A stretch of 64,000 nt of DNA from Pagrus major. Taxonomy: Eukaryota > Chordata > Actinopteri > Spariformes > Sparidae. A program made the translations under genes and the position numbers. This document shows, piece by piece, positions 49,701 to 63,153 of this stretch. The DNA is taken from contig NC_133235.1 of NCBI RefSeq assembly GCF_040436345.1, forward strand, positions 21,104,660 through 21,168,659, in the 5' to 3' direction. Under the pieces are notes generated by a model that saw nothing but the letters and a program-made list of their open reading frames with translations, ran no database searches and had not been told where the DNA came from. Position 1 is the stretch's first letter. Every line of letters begins with the position of its first letter.

Positions 49701-51380
49701 GAACATTCAAATTTTTACTTTAATTTGTTGATATCATACACTATGATTCATATAACGATAGGAGCCATTTCCTCACCATTTATTGTTATGACTTCCAGCC
49801 AGGCGTTCAGTCGGACACTCCTTTCAGGAAGCTGTGTGTGATAAAAGATTAATAAAGCTTTCGGTACGCTCACAGTGTCCTTCACCGGCACATCCTTTAC
49901 ATGGCCTACATTTGTTTCGATATCATAAACACAATGAGCGCTCTCTGGGTTTGCTGTAAACTGGTAGCGTGTGGCTTGATTGTGCTGATGATTTGGCAGA
50001 GAAAAGAAGCGACAGGCAGAGCGTGACTGAGAGCGAAATCTTCGAGTGAGTGAAAAAAATTAGAAATTCATTATGTTTCTGGGGAGTGAGGAGTGTGAAT
50101 AGAAGATATGCGGTGCGGGAATGAATAACTTTATGACTCTCACTACTTAAAATGTCACCAATCCTGCCATTTGAGGAACACGGTATAATTGACAACTATA
50201 ATGGTCTTTGAACTTAAAGAAAATAAAGAATACTTGAATAACTGTCAAGCATTGACAAAATAGTTATAATAGTTGATATTGTTACGTTTACTTTACTCTG
50301 TTGAAACACCTGAAATTGACTGATGTGACTGACACAAATTTTCCTCACACATTTCTCCTGTAATAGACAATAAACAAAAATGCATCAAACTGCTGTCGTT
50401 TTATATGTTTCTCGAAATCTCTAGGGGCCTTAGGAGGACTTTGCTCAGAGTATGGCGAGGTCGAAGTCATCCAGCAGTGGCCTCCGTCTGGCATTTTACC
50501 CAGAGCATATCCTGTGGGAGCGGGAGCTTTGGAGCCGGCTGTGCGACCACATCAAACAATGGCTTTTTGTTGTAAACAAAGCCAGGGCAGCTTGCCGGGG
50601 GCCCGCTCTCTCTCTCTCTCTCTCCTCACACTCACGGCCCGGATCCAGTCTGCCTACTATAATTCTGGACTGTCAGACAAATGTGCGCCAATGCGCCACA
50701 AGTCTTTCTTATTTCATTTGCATTTGTACACACAGACCATGAACCTGGCAGCACAACAGACAAATTCAAATGTTTTCGAAAATAGTAAAGCGAGATGAAT
50801 TGCAAAACTAAGGGCTTTGCCTCAAGAGAATAGTTAAAACACAATCACCTGAGCAGTTGGTTGACTGCACGGCGTGAAACATTATGTCCTTGTGTTTGTT
50901 TATTGGTCAATGCAGTCACTGCTGCAGCTGCTTTGTTCAGGGGACAGAGTTCCAGTTGTGCATTAAACATTTTATGTATGTTTGTTTTCTTGAAATACAC
51001 TTACATACACTTATTTCACAGGTTGCATCTCTGTCATTTAAGAACATTCAGTCTCCACAGGTTAATATAGTCTTGCAAGCAAACATTTTCCTTAAGATTT
51101 TCAGAGTTTGCACTATCTCTGTTGCATGCTGAGCATTTTATGTCATTATTTGTTTTATGAAACAACAGTCATGGGCAGCAATATTCTTCAAAAGGAGAGA
51201 AACAACTTAGTGAGGTTGAGAAATAAATTAAACAATGAATGGAAAACTGCATAACATATGGAAAGGTTGTAAGGTTGAACGGTTCATTTTTATCATTTTA
51301 ATTACTAACATGAAACTTAAATAATCCCTGAGAAATGTAGATAACGCACAGTGCCAGAAAAAAAGAGAGTATCTACAAAA
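46711..51380. other. Intergenic stretch, no gene recognised
   Basis: No supported coding exon. A CT run at 50609-50626 and a poly-A run near 48759 are the only clear repeats. The open frame at 50452-50742 (96 residues) shows no familiar motif. Many blocks look unique and moderately AT-rich. Confidence 0.4.
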
Positions 51381-51383
51381 CAT

Positions 51384-52865
51384 TATTTACAGTCCATAGC
51401 TTATCTGTCTGGCTAGGTGAAAGTTTGTCCAACTACTATTAATGTTTATAATGAATTCAATATTCTAAACTCATTTACAATATAGCACATCTATATTTAA
51501 TGTTAGTTTAACTCACATTGAGAGACACTGCTACTCTTCCCGTTACGTTAGCTTTAGCTCAAGTTTAACCAGGTATTTTTTATCCCCAAACACTAAATAT
51601 AGCTCCTGCCTCATTTTGCTACATGGAGTAACAAAGATGTCAGTTTATTAAAATAGATGAGTCTCCATGTTCGGCCTGATGACGTTTAATACTCGTGACA
51701 ACTTCTGTAGTCTCATTTAGCCGCTTGTTAGCAACTGCTAAGACGTGTAAGCACTTTATAATTCAATTGTGGGACATTTATTAATGTATTTTATGTCGTA
51801 GAACAAAACATGTAAATATCTTATATCTTAGACCTTATTTCAGGCACGTAACCATAAACCAATTCAAAAAACTAATTGACTTTGTGACGAGGGAACCAGA
51901 AGTGCAAAAATGCTAACTGATTTCCTGGTTTAAGGACTTGTTAATACACCACCCTATTTAAAATGAATTCAGTATTATAAAGTAATTTACAATATTAAAT
52001 GTTATCTTAACCAAAATCACATTTATTCCACCAGTTATTGAGAGTCACTGCTACTCTGTTAGCCCGTTACGTTAGCTTAAGCTAGAATCTAGCCAGGTAT
52101 TATTTATCCATAATGATTACATTTAGCTACAGCCTCATTTGGCTTCATGTCGTAACTAAATAACCAAGATGTCAGTTAATTAAAATTGATATATTATTTT
52201 ATGACAGATCAAAATTAATGTGTAAATTTAGCTTTGGTTTTTAGCTGAGGCTAATCTCACCAGCTAGCTTTAGCTTGATAGAGTCCTCTTGCTACAGCTG
52301 TGGTTACTGCTGTTTGGCTTGGTTTTCACTCTATTTATCGTAATCATTTTAACTATTGCCATGAACCCTACATAATACCTGAAAAATGCACATACCACAA
52401 CCTACCTTTGGATAATCCTCATGGAGCGTAAGAGGACATATAGCCTATCTGCAATACATTATTTACAGTCTGTAGGTCATCTGTCTTGCTAGGTGAAAGT
52501 TTATCCAGGTACTATTAATATTTACAGGGGTTTAAAACTAAGTAACAATATAGTAGCCTACATTTATATTCAGCTTAACCACACCAAATCACATGAATAG
52601 TCATTGAGAATTACTTCTACTCTCCCTGTTACGTTAACTTTGGCTAGAGATTAGCCGGGTATGTTTTTTTCCTTAATGACTGGATTCAGCTCCTGTCATA
52701 TTTGGTTATATGGAATAACTACCTGAATAACTAAGATGTCAGTTTTCATAAAATATATATTTTTAGATTACAGAGAAATTAATATGCGAATTCAGCTTTA
52801 GCATCGATATAGCCCTCTTGCTACAGCTGCGGTCACTGCTTTTTGGCTTGGTTTTAAGCTCTGTA
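51384..52865 (+). repeat. Three diverged tandem copies of a block of about 520-570 bp
   Basis: Copies at about 51384-51700, 51945-52330 and 52455-52865. Shared blocks: TTATTTACAGTC then TGGCTAGGTGAAAGTTT (copies 1, 3), a GAATTCA(A/G)TATT block (1, 2), ATTGAGAG(A/T)CACTGCTACTC (1, 2; ATTGAGAATTACTTCTACTC in 3), then GTTACGTTA, AGATGTCAGTT (all). TCTTGCTACAGCTGTGGT, GCTGTTTGGCTTGG (2, 3) closes the unit. Anchor positions 51517, 52037 and 52603 give spacings of 520 and 566 bp. No open frame. Confidence 0.85.
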
Positions 52866-55720
52866 TTGTAGTTACTGATACATAACACACCTCTGTGGTA
52901 TATTATTCATTTGTTAAAATATAAAACAGAAAGTAAGTATATGTTTATATGCGTTTTCCCTTTTGTAGAGCAGAATAGACCTCCTGCATTATAGCTCAGC
53001 TGGCACACTGACCAGTCTAACTAACAAGCCACACTCACCATGAAATTAAACTTAATAGGTACCCAAAGGTGCTGCGCCACAATGTCACATTACATTGAAA
53101 AATCCATTTCAGGATCAGGAATGATTCAAAACAGTACCAAATGCTGCAACGTGCTGCAACCCCTGCTGTTTCATGTTAGTGCCATTACCTCTCATATAGC
53201 AGGGCTGTACTTGATCAAAGGTGACAATGCAGAATGTTTTCACAGTAGGGCTCATGCTTATCCCATTAATTAGCACCATATTATTGTCAAGAGTGTTGAA
53301 TGCACTCGGTTGGTATAGACCAGTGATCACATTTTCCCCATGATAATGAAATACTTTAAACACCAAGCTAATTGAAATGCTGGTGCAAGGTAGCAGCTGG
53401 TCTGCATGCCTAGCTATTATCACTACTAATAGTTTAGATCGGAAAAGGAAACAGGAAATGGAAAGGGAGGCCCATCTCTGTGTCCCAGGAGCCACCCAGA
53501 CCCTCCGAGGCTATTAGAGTCTGTGTTTTTCTATTATGGCACCTATGTATATTTTATCCAAACTGATATACTGTCAGCAACTCATGCAGAGTAGAATTTG
53601 GAGAGCTGGTTAATTGTGAGGTTTGCCGATAATTGTTTCATTAATTCTAGCTCGCTCCCATTGTTCCTGGCCAGGCACATGGGTCCAAGCCTACGCAGGG
53701 CTTGGCAGTAGTTTTTAAACGAAGGGGAAATGGAACAACCTGCTTCACTGCCCCCGCTGATCCCTCGGGTTTCAGCTGGTTTTTCTTTTTTCTCTCATAC
53801 CTAGTGTGTCAAGGGCATTCCCTGTCTCTAGGCTTCTAGAAACCTGCATACGACAATCACTCTAAAAGCCAGTGGAGGCGCACAGCAGGGGACCAGATTT
53901 ACGTACTCTCTCCATATTCCCTTCGACAGAATAGCTGGGACATTTGTTCTTAATAAATTATACCAGAGCTTTTACGGTCTTGTAAAATATTCCCTTCAAA
54001 AAAATATAGACTGTAAGGTTCAGACATCATTTGTTTTGTTTTTTCAACAAAAGGAGGATTAGCATCCTGTTAACATTTATATTCCCATTCTGTTTCATAT
54101 GAAGTGGAAATTATAATGGATTGAATTCTAACCAAGTATGTGCATGCTAATCACATGGCTTTGCCATTTGAGATCCACATGCTGACTGCTGAAGGGGAAA
54201 GAGGCGCCTATTGACTCTATTTGAATCCATTGGTGAGCACATGTTCCAATCTCAACACTGAGAACTGGGGTTATAAAGTGTGGCAATGGGAAGTACACCA
54301 GAGGGCAGAGGCCAGTGGCTTTATTGCTATTTGGAGCGCTGCTGTGTGTCTTTGAGGTTTCAAAAGTTTGAATTAGATTTGCTTCACCACATCTCCAGCT
54401 GGGAACTATGTAAATTGACAGTAAGGGACCTTATCTGTGCAAGAAAAAGTTAAAACCTCCACCATCAGCTCTACAGCCATGGGCACTGGCATTTTATATC
54501 CTCTACACTGAATGACTAGACTATAAATTGTCATGTACCAGTGATTGAATAGGCGTCTCATCTTATCTGGTGGCCATCAGCAGAAAGAATGTAACTATAT
54601 GAGCATATCCTGCTGATAAAATCTATTTCTGTTCTTGTTCTTTAGGACGGAACTTCATTCATTTGAGGGAATTAACCCAGCATGAAAATATTTTTCAGTA
54701 TCTTTTTGTTCTTAAAGAAAAACAGGATGCCTGGGCTTTTCAATTTATGTGCAGTTACTCAAAATAAAGGAAGAATCCAATCCCCTCACCGTGAGGCTTA
54801 GAAGAGCACATTTCAGCTTTGAATCACAGGGTAATTTCTGTGTGCTGCCTCTGCGGGCTGGTGTGGCCTGTAGACCCTGGGCAGGGCTTTACAGTGAGAG
54901 ACAACAATTCACCGTCATGGCTGGTGGCCGTTTTTTCCTTGAACTGCGAAAACATATGAAGAGCCGAAGCGCCTCTGTATAGCAGAGAAAAAAAAGACTA
55001 TCATTTATTATTCAAATGAAATGAGGTCCGGCAGATGGTGGAAGAGGGGCCGTGGGCTTGCGGCAGAAAACCTCCTGCTCTCTACCTCTGTGATTCCAGT
55101 CAGCCCGTGACGAAATAAAAAGTTCAAAGGGAATCAGCGATCGTGACGGCTCTCATTAGCATATTTCCAATGAGCAACATTAGAGGCAGAGATGGGGGAG
55201 TTGCGGGTGTATCCCATGCAGGAACTAATCAATGTATGAAGTGTATACATGATACTGCAAGCTTCGCTTATGTATACATCATTTAGTATACACTGGAAGA
55301 TACAACTTTTTCTTTTCAAACAAGAAGAGGCAGCGTTGCATTAATGTGAATAATGTGATCGACAGTTCAGACTCTTGGGTCAACAAAAAGCCAGAATTTT
55401 ACATTCAATTTTTTGATTCATCTCCTCAGATTCAGTGTAAAACAAGTCTCAAAGACCTCTGTTCTGTTTTTGAATAGTTTAAACGTTTTGGAATGAGTGA
55501 ATAGAGAAAGCATCCTTTCAGGCTTTGTTAGCTTTATATTACTCCAATGTCAAAATATATTGTGAAAAGAAGAACATAAAAAAGGAACAAACCCCACAGG
55601 AGACTGTTAGAGCTCAATTCTGACACAAAACTGACTTGTTTAGGTTATAGTTCAACAGCCTGGGAAATTCACATAGCCTATTGACTTTCTTGCTGGGATT
55701 TAGTTGAGAAGATTGATACT
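52866..55720. other. Intergenic stretch, no gene recognised
   Basis: No supported exon or clear repeat. Open frames at 53040-53273 and 53495-53115 show no familiar motif. Confidence 0.4.
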
Positions 55721-55724
55721 CACT

Positions 55725-56130
55725 TTTTGTCCGTTAAATATTAAGCTACAGCCGGGAGGCGGTTAGCTTAGCATAAAGATTGGAAACATGGGAAAACAGC
55801 TAGTCAGGCTCTGTCAAAAGGTAGAAAAATGTTCTCTGCCAGCACCTCAAAAGCTCACTAACACATCACACACGTCTTCTTCAACACATCTTTGAACCTA
55901 AACGACTGAATAGGTAAATTCCCAGGGACTCCCAAAACAACATAGCCTTTTACCTATGTACAAACACACATTGCGTAGCCATGTCAGCTTGTCAGTGAAA
56001 GCATGTTAGCATGCTGAGGTTAGCATTAAGCTCAAAGGAGCACAGTGCCTGAGTATAGCCTTGCTACAGCTATCAGCGAGTTATTGGCACAAGAAACGAA
56101 GAGAAAGTGCATCCAAAGTTTCGCTATACT
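55725..56130 (+). repeat. Dispersed fish repeats
   Basis: 55725-55870 matches the efcab14 intronic copy at 17945-18235 (AAGCTACAGCC, GGTTAGCTTAGCATAAAGAT, GGGAAAACAGCTAG, TGCCAGCACCTC). 55990-56080 (GCATGTTAGCATGCTGAGGT, GCATTAAGCTCAAAG) resembles another common teleost repeat I recall. Confidence 0.6.
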
Positions 56131-56225
56131 AACATGCTAGCTTGGCGTCAGTGAGTATGGCCGTCATGACATAAGTTACATCATGTACATGAAGTAACTT
56201 AACTGCATTAGGAAGATAAAATTAC

Positions 56226-56430
56226 TCACTGTTGACTTTTGGTTTCATACTGGACGCGAACAGCTGTCTCTGTGTGTTTTGGCACTCTTTATACTCACCT
56301 GACTTCCTCCTTTGCTGCTGATGTAATTATTACAGCCATCTCACAAGAAACGTAAATATGAGTCGTATTAAGCTGCTTTCACAGTCGACCTGTGTGCCTG
56401 TTATTTCTGATGAGGATGGGCTGGCCTTGT
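56226..56430 (+). repeat. Second copy of the 46440 repeat
   Basis: See 46440-46710. Here the unit lacks an adjacent 27-bp minisatellite. Confidence 0.7.
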
Positions 56431-56938
56431 TTGTGAATCAATAAAGAAAGTTCAAATGTGTTAATTAGTGAGCTAATGGGTGGATATTGTCACCTCTGGA
56501 CAGAGCCAAGCTTGCTAATTTTTCTTGCTTGCCCTAATTATGCTAAGCTAAGCTAACCTGCTGCAGGCTTCTTATTATCTGTACAGGCAACCCTGTTTCC
56601 TAGAAATTACATTTGTGCATTAATTATGTTAAATACAAAGCATTTCCTCATTATGTTAATAGAAAATGCAATTCGGTTAATGTTACAGTATGTTTCCCTC
56701 AGATGTTCTGTGTTCACTGTTGCAAATTAGTTTTATACAAGCAATATGTCGAGGAAAAAGGGATTTTACAGACATGAGCATGGTATTGATCTTCTCGTCC
56801 AACTCTTGGCAGCAGAGTGAATAAGCCTATTTCCGAAGAATGTTTAACAACTCCTTTAAGAAGACTATTTTTCTGTCTTTTTTGAGCTCTGCTTACAGTC
56901 TCCTATAGGGTCTGTTCAGTTTGCCTTTTCTAGTTTGT

Positions 56939-56997
56939 CATGTTGGGTCAGGGTTTTTCTAGTTTGTCACAACATACAAAAACCCTGACCCAACATG
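56939..56997. repeat. Perfect 20-bp hairpin with 19-nt loop
   Basis: The left arm CATGTTGGGTCAGGGTTTTT (56939-56958) is exactly complementary to the right arm (56978-56997). The loop is 56959-56977. A direct repeat TTTTCTAGTTTGTCA (56926-56940 and 56955-56969) overlaps the left-arm start and the loop. Confidence 0.97.
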
Positions 56998-59220
56998 GAA
57001 GATATACCACTACACAATATGGTATGTTGTACAATAGATACTGTAAATGGTTATATATTCCCAGAAAACCACAATGGCTCTATTCACTCACTGGAAACTG
57101 TAGCATTATGGAGTGCAGTCGCGTCATGCCATTTGCCCGAGCACTGTAAAACACTGTCATGTGTGGGGTGAACAAACCAAGGCTGGGCTTGTAAAATAGC
57201 AGAAAACTCTTAAGCTTCCCTTCAGACACATAAGACTTCAGCACCTGTCAAGGGGTAACTTAAGTGTCAGGCTGTAACCACGTGCACCCAGCAACATGCA
57301 GCCAGCCTATGGTACATGGGGTTTTATGTTATTTAGTACTTTATTCTTTAGGAGGCCTCTCCCCCTTTCTTTTCAGAACAGAGTACCACTCCATCTGATT
57401 TGAAATACTGGGCTGGGAGATGCTTTTGCCCCCTAGGCGCGACTGTATTTCAAAAACTGAAATTTGAGTGAGTTTTTCTCAAGTTCCCCGTGGTGCTGTT
57501 CTTTTGGACCACAACAGGCCACAAATCTGGCAGTGGCAGCTTTTTCTCAGTGAAAATACAGAGGAACATCTACCCATTAAAGCACAAGAGGAATTTGGTT
57601 AGAACTGGAATGCAATAAAAATGTATAAAAAAGCCTGATTTGACTTTACACAAAGGATCTAAGAATGTCGCAGACCCAATGAGGGATAAAAAGGAACAAA
57701 TAGATGACAGTCCTTTTTATTTATTGGATATAAAAGAAGGGGTGGTCACATCCTGCAATTGGGTTTTGGTTATCACACAACATAGGAATGTAGTCGGCGG
57801 ACTAGAAATACATTTGCAGCAAATGAAATCAGGTGATATGTTAATTCTAATTTGGAACTGATTGTGGAAACATGTTGGCAATTTGACTACTACTTGTTAT
57901 TTGCATATTAATTAATTGGGTATAATTATAACATAATACTCTCTTTTTGAAAATGTGTTACATTACAAACTGAGAATCATGATGGAAGTCTTTAAGCAAA
58001 AACATTTGGGAATTTGGCTTGGCGTCGCTGTTCTCTTTTGTTCAGCACAGAAGAAAAATGGCTTAAATACAGTGCAGATTAATATAACAAAAATCCCATT
58101 GCTGGGAAAACACCCAAACCTTGCTATATTGGCAAGGATCGTGCTCATGAATGTCTGTTTTGAAGATTAATGACTGAGAAGACGTTTCAAAACAGAGACA
58201 TAGACGGGACAATAAAGTGGTAAATTGTAAGTCTTGATTTAGGAGGGGGATCAGTGTTAGAAGCTCTGGCTTTCTTGTAGCTACTTCCTTCTTCCTGCCG
58301 GATAAACAGAGCCCTCGTTGAGGCTTTTTGCAGATCACACATGGCACTCTTGCAATATCAGTTTGTGAATCCCATTCTTCTTAGCAGTGTCACCTTGTAA
58401 ATTCCTCCTCCTCCCCCCCCCTGCTTGAAATGCATTTTTACTGCTTTGAAAATGAAGAGACCACCATGTGCTTGGAACATACCTTCGCTCTCTCGCAACA
58501 GGTTCTTCTTTTTTTTTCTGACTCCCACTCAAACACTCACCCACTCACTCCTCTACACTTGGCGACCAGAATAGAAGCAGCAGAGCGACATTGACGAGCC
58601 CGCTGGGCCTGCAGGCCGACGTTAGCCCACCCTGGGATGAGGCCGGTGGAGGACCACCCCAGCAGGCTGCTAAGCCAAGAGTGCCTCGGCCAATTTATGA
58701 CACCTTCAAGGAGAGATTGCACTGTAGACACTTTAGAAAGCAAGTGGCTGAGTCATGGACCTGCTGCATGGCTTCCTGCTTCCATTTAAGGGTCTATCTC
58801 TATTTTTTTTTGTTATACCAACTGATTTCTTTGTTATCTTTATGAGTGTGATTGCTATGCTGCCGCAATCATACTCATATTGTGTTCCATACTAATCATT
58901 ATGTCAATTGGGTGCCTTTTTTTTTTTGTTTGCTCACTTCTAGCTCGACATGAATTGTGCAATAAATATGTTCACATTTAAAAGTTAGTTTTCTGCATTT
59001 TCATAAAAAGTACTTTAAAAAACACTTTTGTATCTCTTACCCATCTTTTGCATTAATTAATAAGATTATTTAGATTTAAAAAACAATCCATATAGTCATG
59101 AATCATATTGTAGCGAATGCAAACAAATCAAATTCTATTGATATTTCAGAATGCTCAATATCACACACTGATCAAGGGTAGGCTCATTCTGATAACATGT
59201 AGGGTTTATGAGTCATTCTG
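56998..59220. other. Intergenic stretch with a local GC-rich island
   Basis: Mostly AT-rich with no supported gene. 58560-58690 is conspicuously GC-rich (GCCCGCTGGGCCTGCAGGCC). The plus-strand frame 58591-58845 reads about 60 residues without any motif I recognise, and its flanks show no convincing splice pair. Confidence 0.4.
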
Positions 59221-59234
59221 AGTCATGTACTGTT

Positions 59235-59672
59235 TACAGTTTTGTAAAAAGTACCCAAAAGTCATACTTGAGTAAAAGTAAAGATATCGTGTTTAAATAC
59301 TACTTTGGTAAAAGTACCATACTAATAATACTTGAGTAAAGGTCTTAAAGTATCTGACATCAATTGTACTCAAGTACCAAAAGTAATTTTCTGCCAATAA
59401 ATATGGGATCAGCATTTTTCTGATTATCGGAATTACGTTTTTTTAAGTTAATTAATTTAAATAAATGAGCTGCTTTGGCTCTGATGCAGCATGTAATCCA
59501 AGTCACAAGTAACTAGATTAATCAAATAAATGTAGGGGAGTAAAAATACAATATTTGCTTCCAAAATGTAGAGAAGTGGAAGTATAAAGTAGCAGAAAAT
59601 CGAAAAAGTCAAAGTTAAAGTACCTCAAAATTGTACTTGAGTAAATGTACTTAGTTACAATCCATCATTGCA
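59235..59672. repeat. Dispersed repeat rich in ACTTGAGTAAAAGTA motifs
   Basis: Contains ATACTTGAGTAAAAGTAAAG, AATACTTGAGTAAAGGTC, TGTACTCAAGTACC and TTGTACTTGAGTAAATGTAC, and ends near CTTAGTTACAATCCATCATT. The same terminus is in the srsf11 intron (about 1318-1350, ATGTACTTAGTTACATTCCA) and, inverted, at 31487-31570. Confidence 0.7.
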
Positions 59673-60174
59673 TATATAGTGTTTTAGTCTACAGAGGTCA
59701 TTTACTCCCATTACTTTTAAGTCAGGACATGTATATGCTACAACCTAAACAATTCTCACACTACAATAAATTTATTTTTGGAGTAAAATAATGCATCATT
59801 TTCTATGGACACTGTTTGACCTCAATTGTTTATATACCTCTGTCATGGTAAGTAGTTAATTCGAATTTGAAGATGCTCAGTTTTGCACAGTAATCAAGTG
59901 TTAATAAGCTCACGGGGACATTTAGAGTTTGTGAGTAATTTTGAGTTATATAATAAACAAGTCAATACATTATACAAGTCTATTATGTCCCATTGTATTT
60001 GTCACTCACAGCGACTTACACACTGATTAAATGTGAATAGGCTCTTTATGATGACATGTACAGTTTATGAATAATGTACAGTTTTGCATTTAAGCCTAGC
60101 ACAGCAGTATTTTACTGCCATTGCTTACTCTAAAAGTCATGTCATGCAGCATCAACACAAACACCAATGAAATG

Positions 60175-60232
60175 CATTATTATTATCATTATTATTATTA
60201 TTATTAGTATTGTTAATATAATTATTATTATT
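60175..60232. repeat. (ATT)n microsatellite
   Basis: ATT triplet run interrupted by ATC and AGTATTGTTAATATA. Confidence 0.9.
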
Positions 60233-63150
60233 GACTCCTGACATTGATGAAATTGCAGTGAGCCTTCAAAGCTTTGGACAGTAATCAGAAGCACCCCTTC
60301 AGTCTGACGGCACAAAAAGGAGTGAAATTAAGACCAGACCCGACTGCGGACGAGGCTTAATCCACAGCAGATTCTCCCCTCAGCTTGAATAAAGCTTTGC
60401 AGCGTGGCTCTCCACTATGTCTGCTTGCTCTGGTAACAAGCCTCTTCTGTGACCGGGGAGAAAAAAAAAATCATACGCAAGGAAAAAGGTAGGGATAACC
60501 TCCCTCCCTTCCTCTTCAAATAGAGGCATGCTGAGCTTCGCTGGAGAGGGTGGCGGTAGGGGGGGCACTGGGGAGCATTCAAGCCCCTCTCCCTCTCGCT
60601 GCTCAGTTTTTAACCAGCGTTTTCCATGAGCCAGTGTGCACGCAAGGCAAGCCAAAATAGATAATGAGGAATGTCAGCCTAGAAACAGAAAATCACCTCT
60701 ACCAAGACCAAGCTGTTCCAGAGGACTGGATTGCATTCCACAGCAACTCTGAGTGATTTATTACTACCAAAAAAACAAGTCCCCCCCAAAAAGACATATA
60801 GCTACACAGCTGGTTAATGCCAACTGGTAGTGACTTGTGATGAGTAATGACATCCCTTTGAGTCAGTAGCTTTGTTCTGCCGCGTCTGGATGATGGATCA
60901 TTCTCTTAAATCAGTTTTCAAGATGTGCAGATTATCCGTTTCATAATTATTATTTTCTAAAATGGAGCCGGGAACTTTAAGAAGTCTCCCCACTCTTCGC
61001 CGGGTCAGTTGTGTTATCACGTTTCTGCGAAGCCGAAGCCATAGATGTCCACTCTTCACCCTGCTCATCAACAGTAGATCCAGGGTCCATACAAACCCAA
61101 TTAAGAATCAATTTGAGCCAGTGTCAGACAGTCTGGCGCCTGGAGAGGGGTAAATGCTTTTAATATGAACATTTTATCGTTGTCTCACAGTCTTCCATCG
61201 TCTAACAGTCTGGCATGTGTAAAGTATCTGTCATGAAGCCTTACGCCTGAGTACTACCACAGTAGTGCGTCTGCGGACCTCCACACATGGCATGCATGTG
61301 AAAGGAAAGGTAGAAAAACTGATATGTGAGACAATCCTACTTGAAAGGCATAAATCTTGCAATACTGGATAACAATATGATTTTGACAGTAGCTATGATT
61401 GGCATATTTATTCCTCCCGCTGTTCAGTCTCAATTTAGTCCCAGGACAAATGTCATGGCGTGAAATGCGCACTTGAATCATGTCAAACATGCTTAACATG
61501 GGCACAGAATGATGTCGATGCCATGAAGGCGTTGAAAAACGGACACCTTTGCTACTTTTAGCCTTTTAGTAACTCGGTGCCACTTCATGTCTACCACAAC
61601 GCAACTATCAGTCAGACTAATGGAGTGTGTACCATATATGTATCTGCATATCTCAGCATTTGTTCATAGCTTTGAAGACCTTTATTGAAAGCGTAATAAC
61701 ATCATTTTCAAGAAAAAATAGCATGTTTTATGTCAGTGCTAACTGAAAGAGGCATAAATGCACTCTATCAGGCTCTCCTCCCTGTGTCACGGCAGACATA
61801 TGCCATTCATAATGGTGCTATCAAATCAATATCATACCATACTTCTGCCTCTGCTCCCACCAGGTAGCACACTGTACCTGTATTTTTCCATCAATTTGCA
61901 GCATTTCACATAACAAGAGCCTGCACTTAGAGCACACACTGCCTGAAACCTGTGCTACAACAGCCTCTTTCGGCGGCTCTCTCCACACTGACATACCTGT
62001 GGCTGTGAAATGCCATGATTATCATTTGAGGCAACACTGTGGAGAAAGGCGCTGTGAAGAGATGATGGCCTCTGAGGGCTGAGTGGCAGTCAAGAAATGA
62101 GTCATGTTTTCTGAACATATTCACTTGAGCGTGAAGGTAATTTTTACACAAAGGTTTCTGAAAGTCGCAGATGGCGGTGATGTTTTTCATGCTGCTATTG
62201 ATTAAACAATTAGGTTCACTTATTTATTGGATGCATGTTTTCAAACAAAACCGGTGGAGAGGTTTTTTTTGACAGTTGCGCCAGTAAAAAAAAACTTTTA
62301 TTGATATTTTAGATCCAAATTTTGTGTTGATAAACGACTGACAGCACACCCCAGGGACAGACTTTCGAGCCACCTTGACAACAGTGTTTGCTTGGACTTC
62401 TCTCTGGAAAGTTAAAACAGAATACTGTGGGTTTCTTACTGTATTTTAAATGTAATGGGTATGTACTATTAAACACCTTTTTAACAAAATGCTAAAAATC
62501 AGTGTGTTATGTCAGCGTTCAAGAAACACTGTATGGCTTCCATGAGGCTTTAAACCTGCTTCTGTGTCTGATGAAGCATTCACACAGTGTCGGCAGAACT
62601 GAAAGCAGAGGAAACCTCCTTTTATTCTGACCTGTTGTTCGGGCGTTAATCAACGATATTTACGATATATTAGTAGCAGGTTGAAATCAGACAAACACTG
62701 TATAGCTCCATTAGCTATTCTGACTGAATTTGAATTATTGTTGGATTTTATCTAAATGTGACTGCTTGAAACGGTTGCTATCAGTATATATCAGTTGTCT
62801 AATCATAATTAAGCGTGAAATGCAGCCTAATTACAACTTGGATGCTTACATGAACAGAAATGTAAGTGAAGGGTATTGAAAATAACTGATGACATGTAAC
62901 AAATGCTGTTCCGCGGTGGCCCTGCAAAAGGAGAACACTCCCATGCAGGTGTTGTTAGGAATGATGGTCATGTTGAACTTGGATGGAGCAATAGACCATA
63001 TTTACACAGTGAAGCTAAAATGCTGGGATATTATTAAGCTGCTCTGTTCCGGCTTGCAAGGTGCATAAACAAAGGGAGTCTGCAAGTTGTTATCATTTTA
63101 CCCTTTGATCAGCAACTAAGTGGATGATGGATATTGAAATCTGGAGCGAC
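60233..63150. other. Intergenic stretch, no gene recognised
   Basis: No supported coding exon or recognised repeat. Open frames at 60655-60380 and 62190-61927 lack known motifs. Confidence 0.4.
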
Positions 63151-63153
63151 ATT

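Noticed and set aside
50452-50742. 96-codon plus-strand open frame
   Set aside because: Runs into a CT microsatellite and has no familiar domain.
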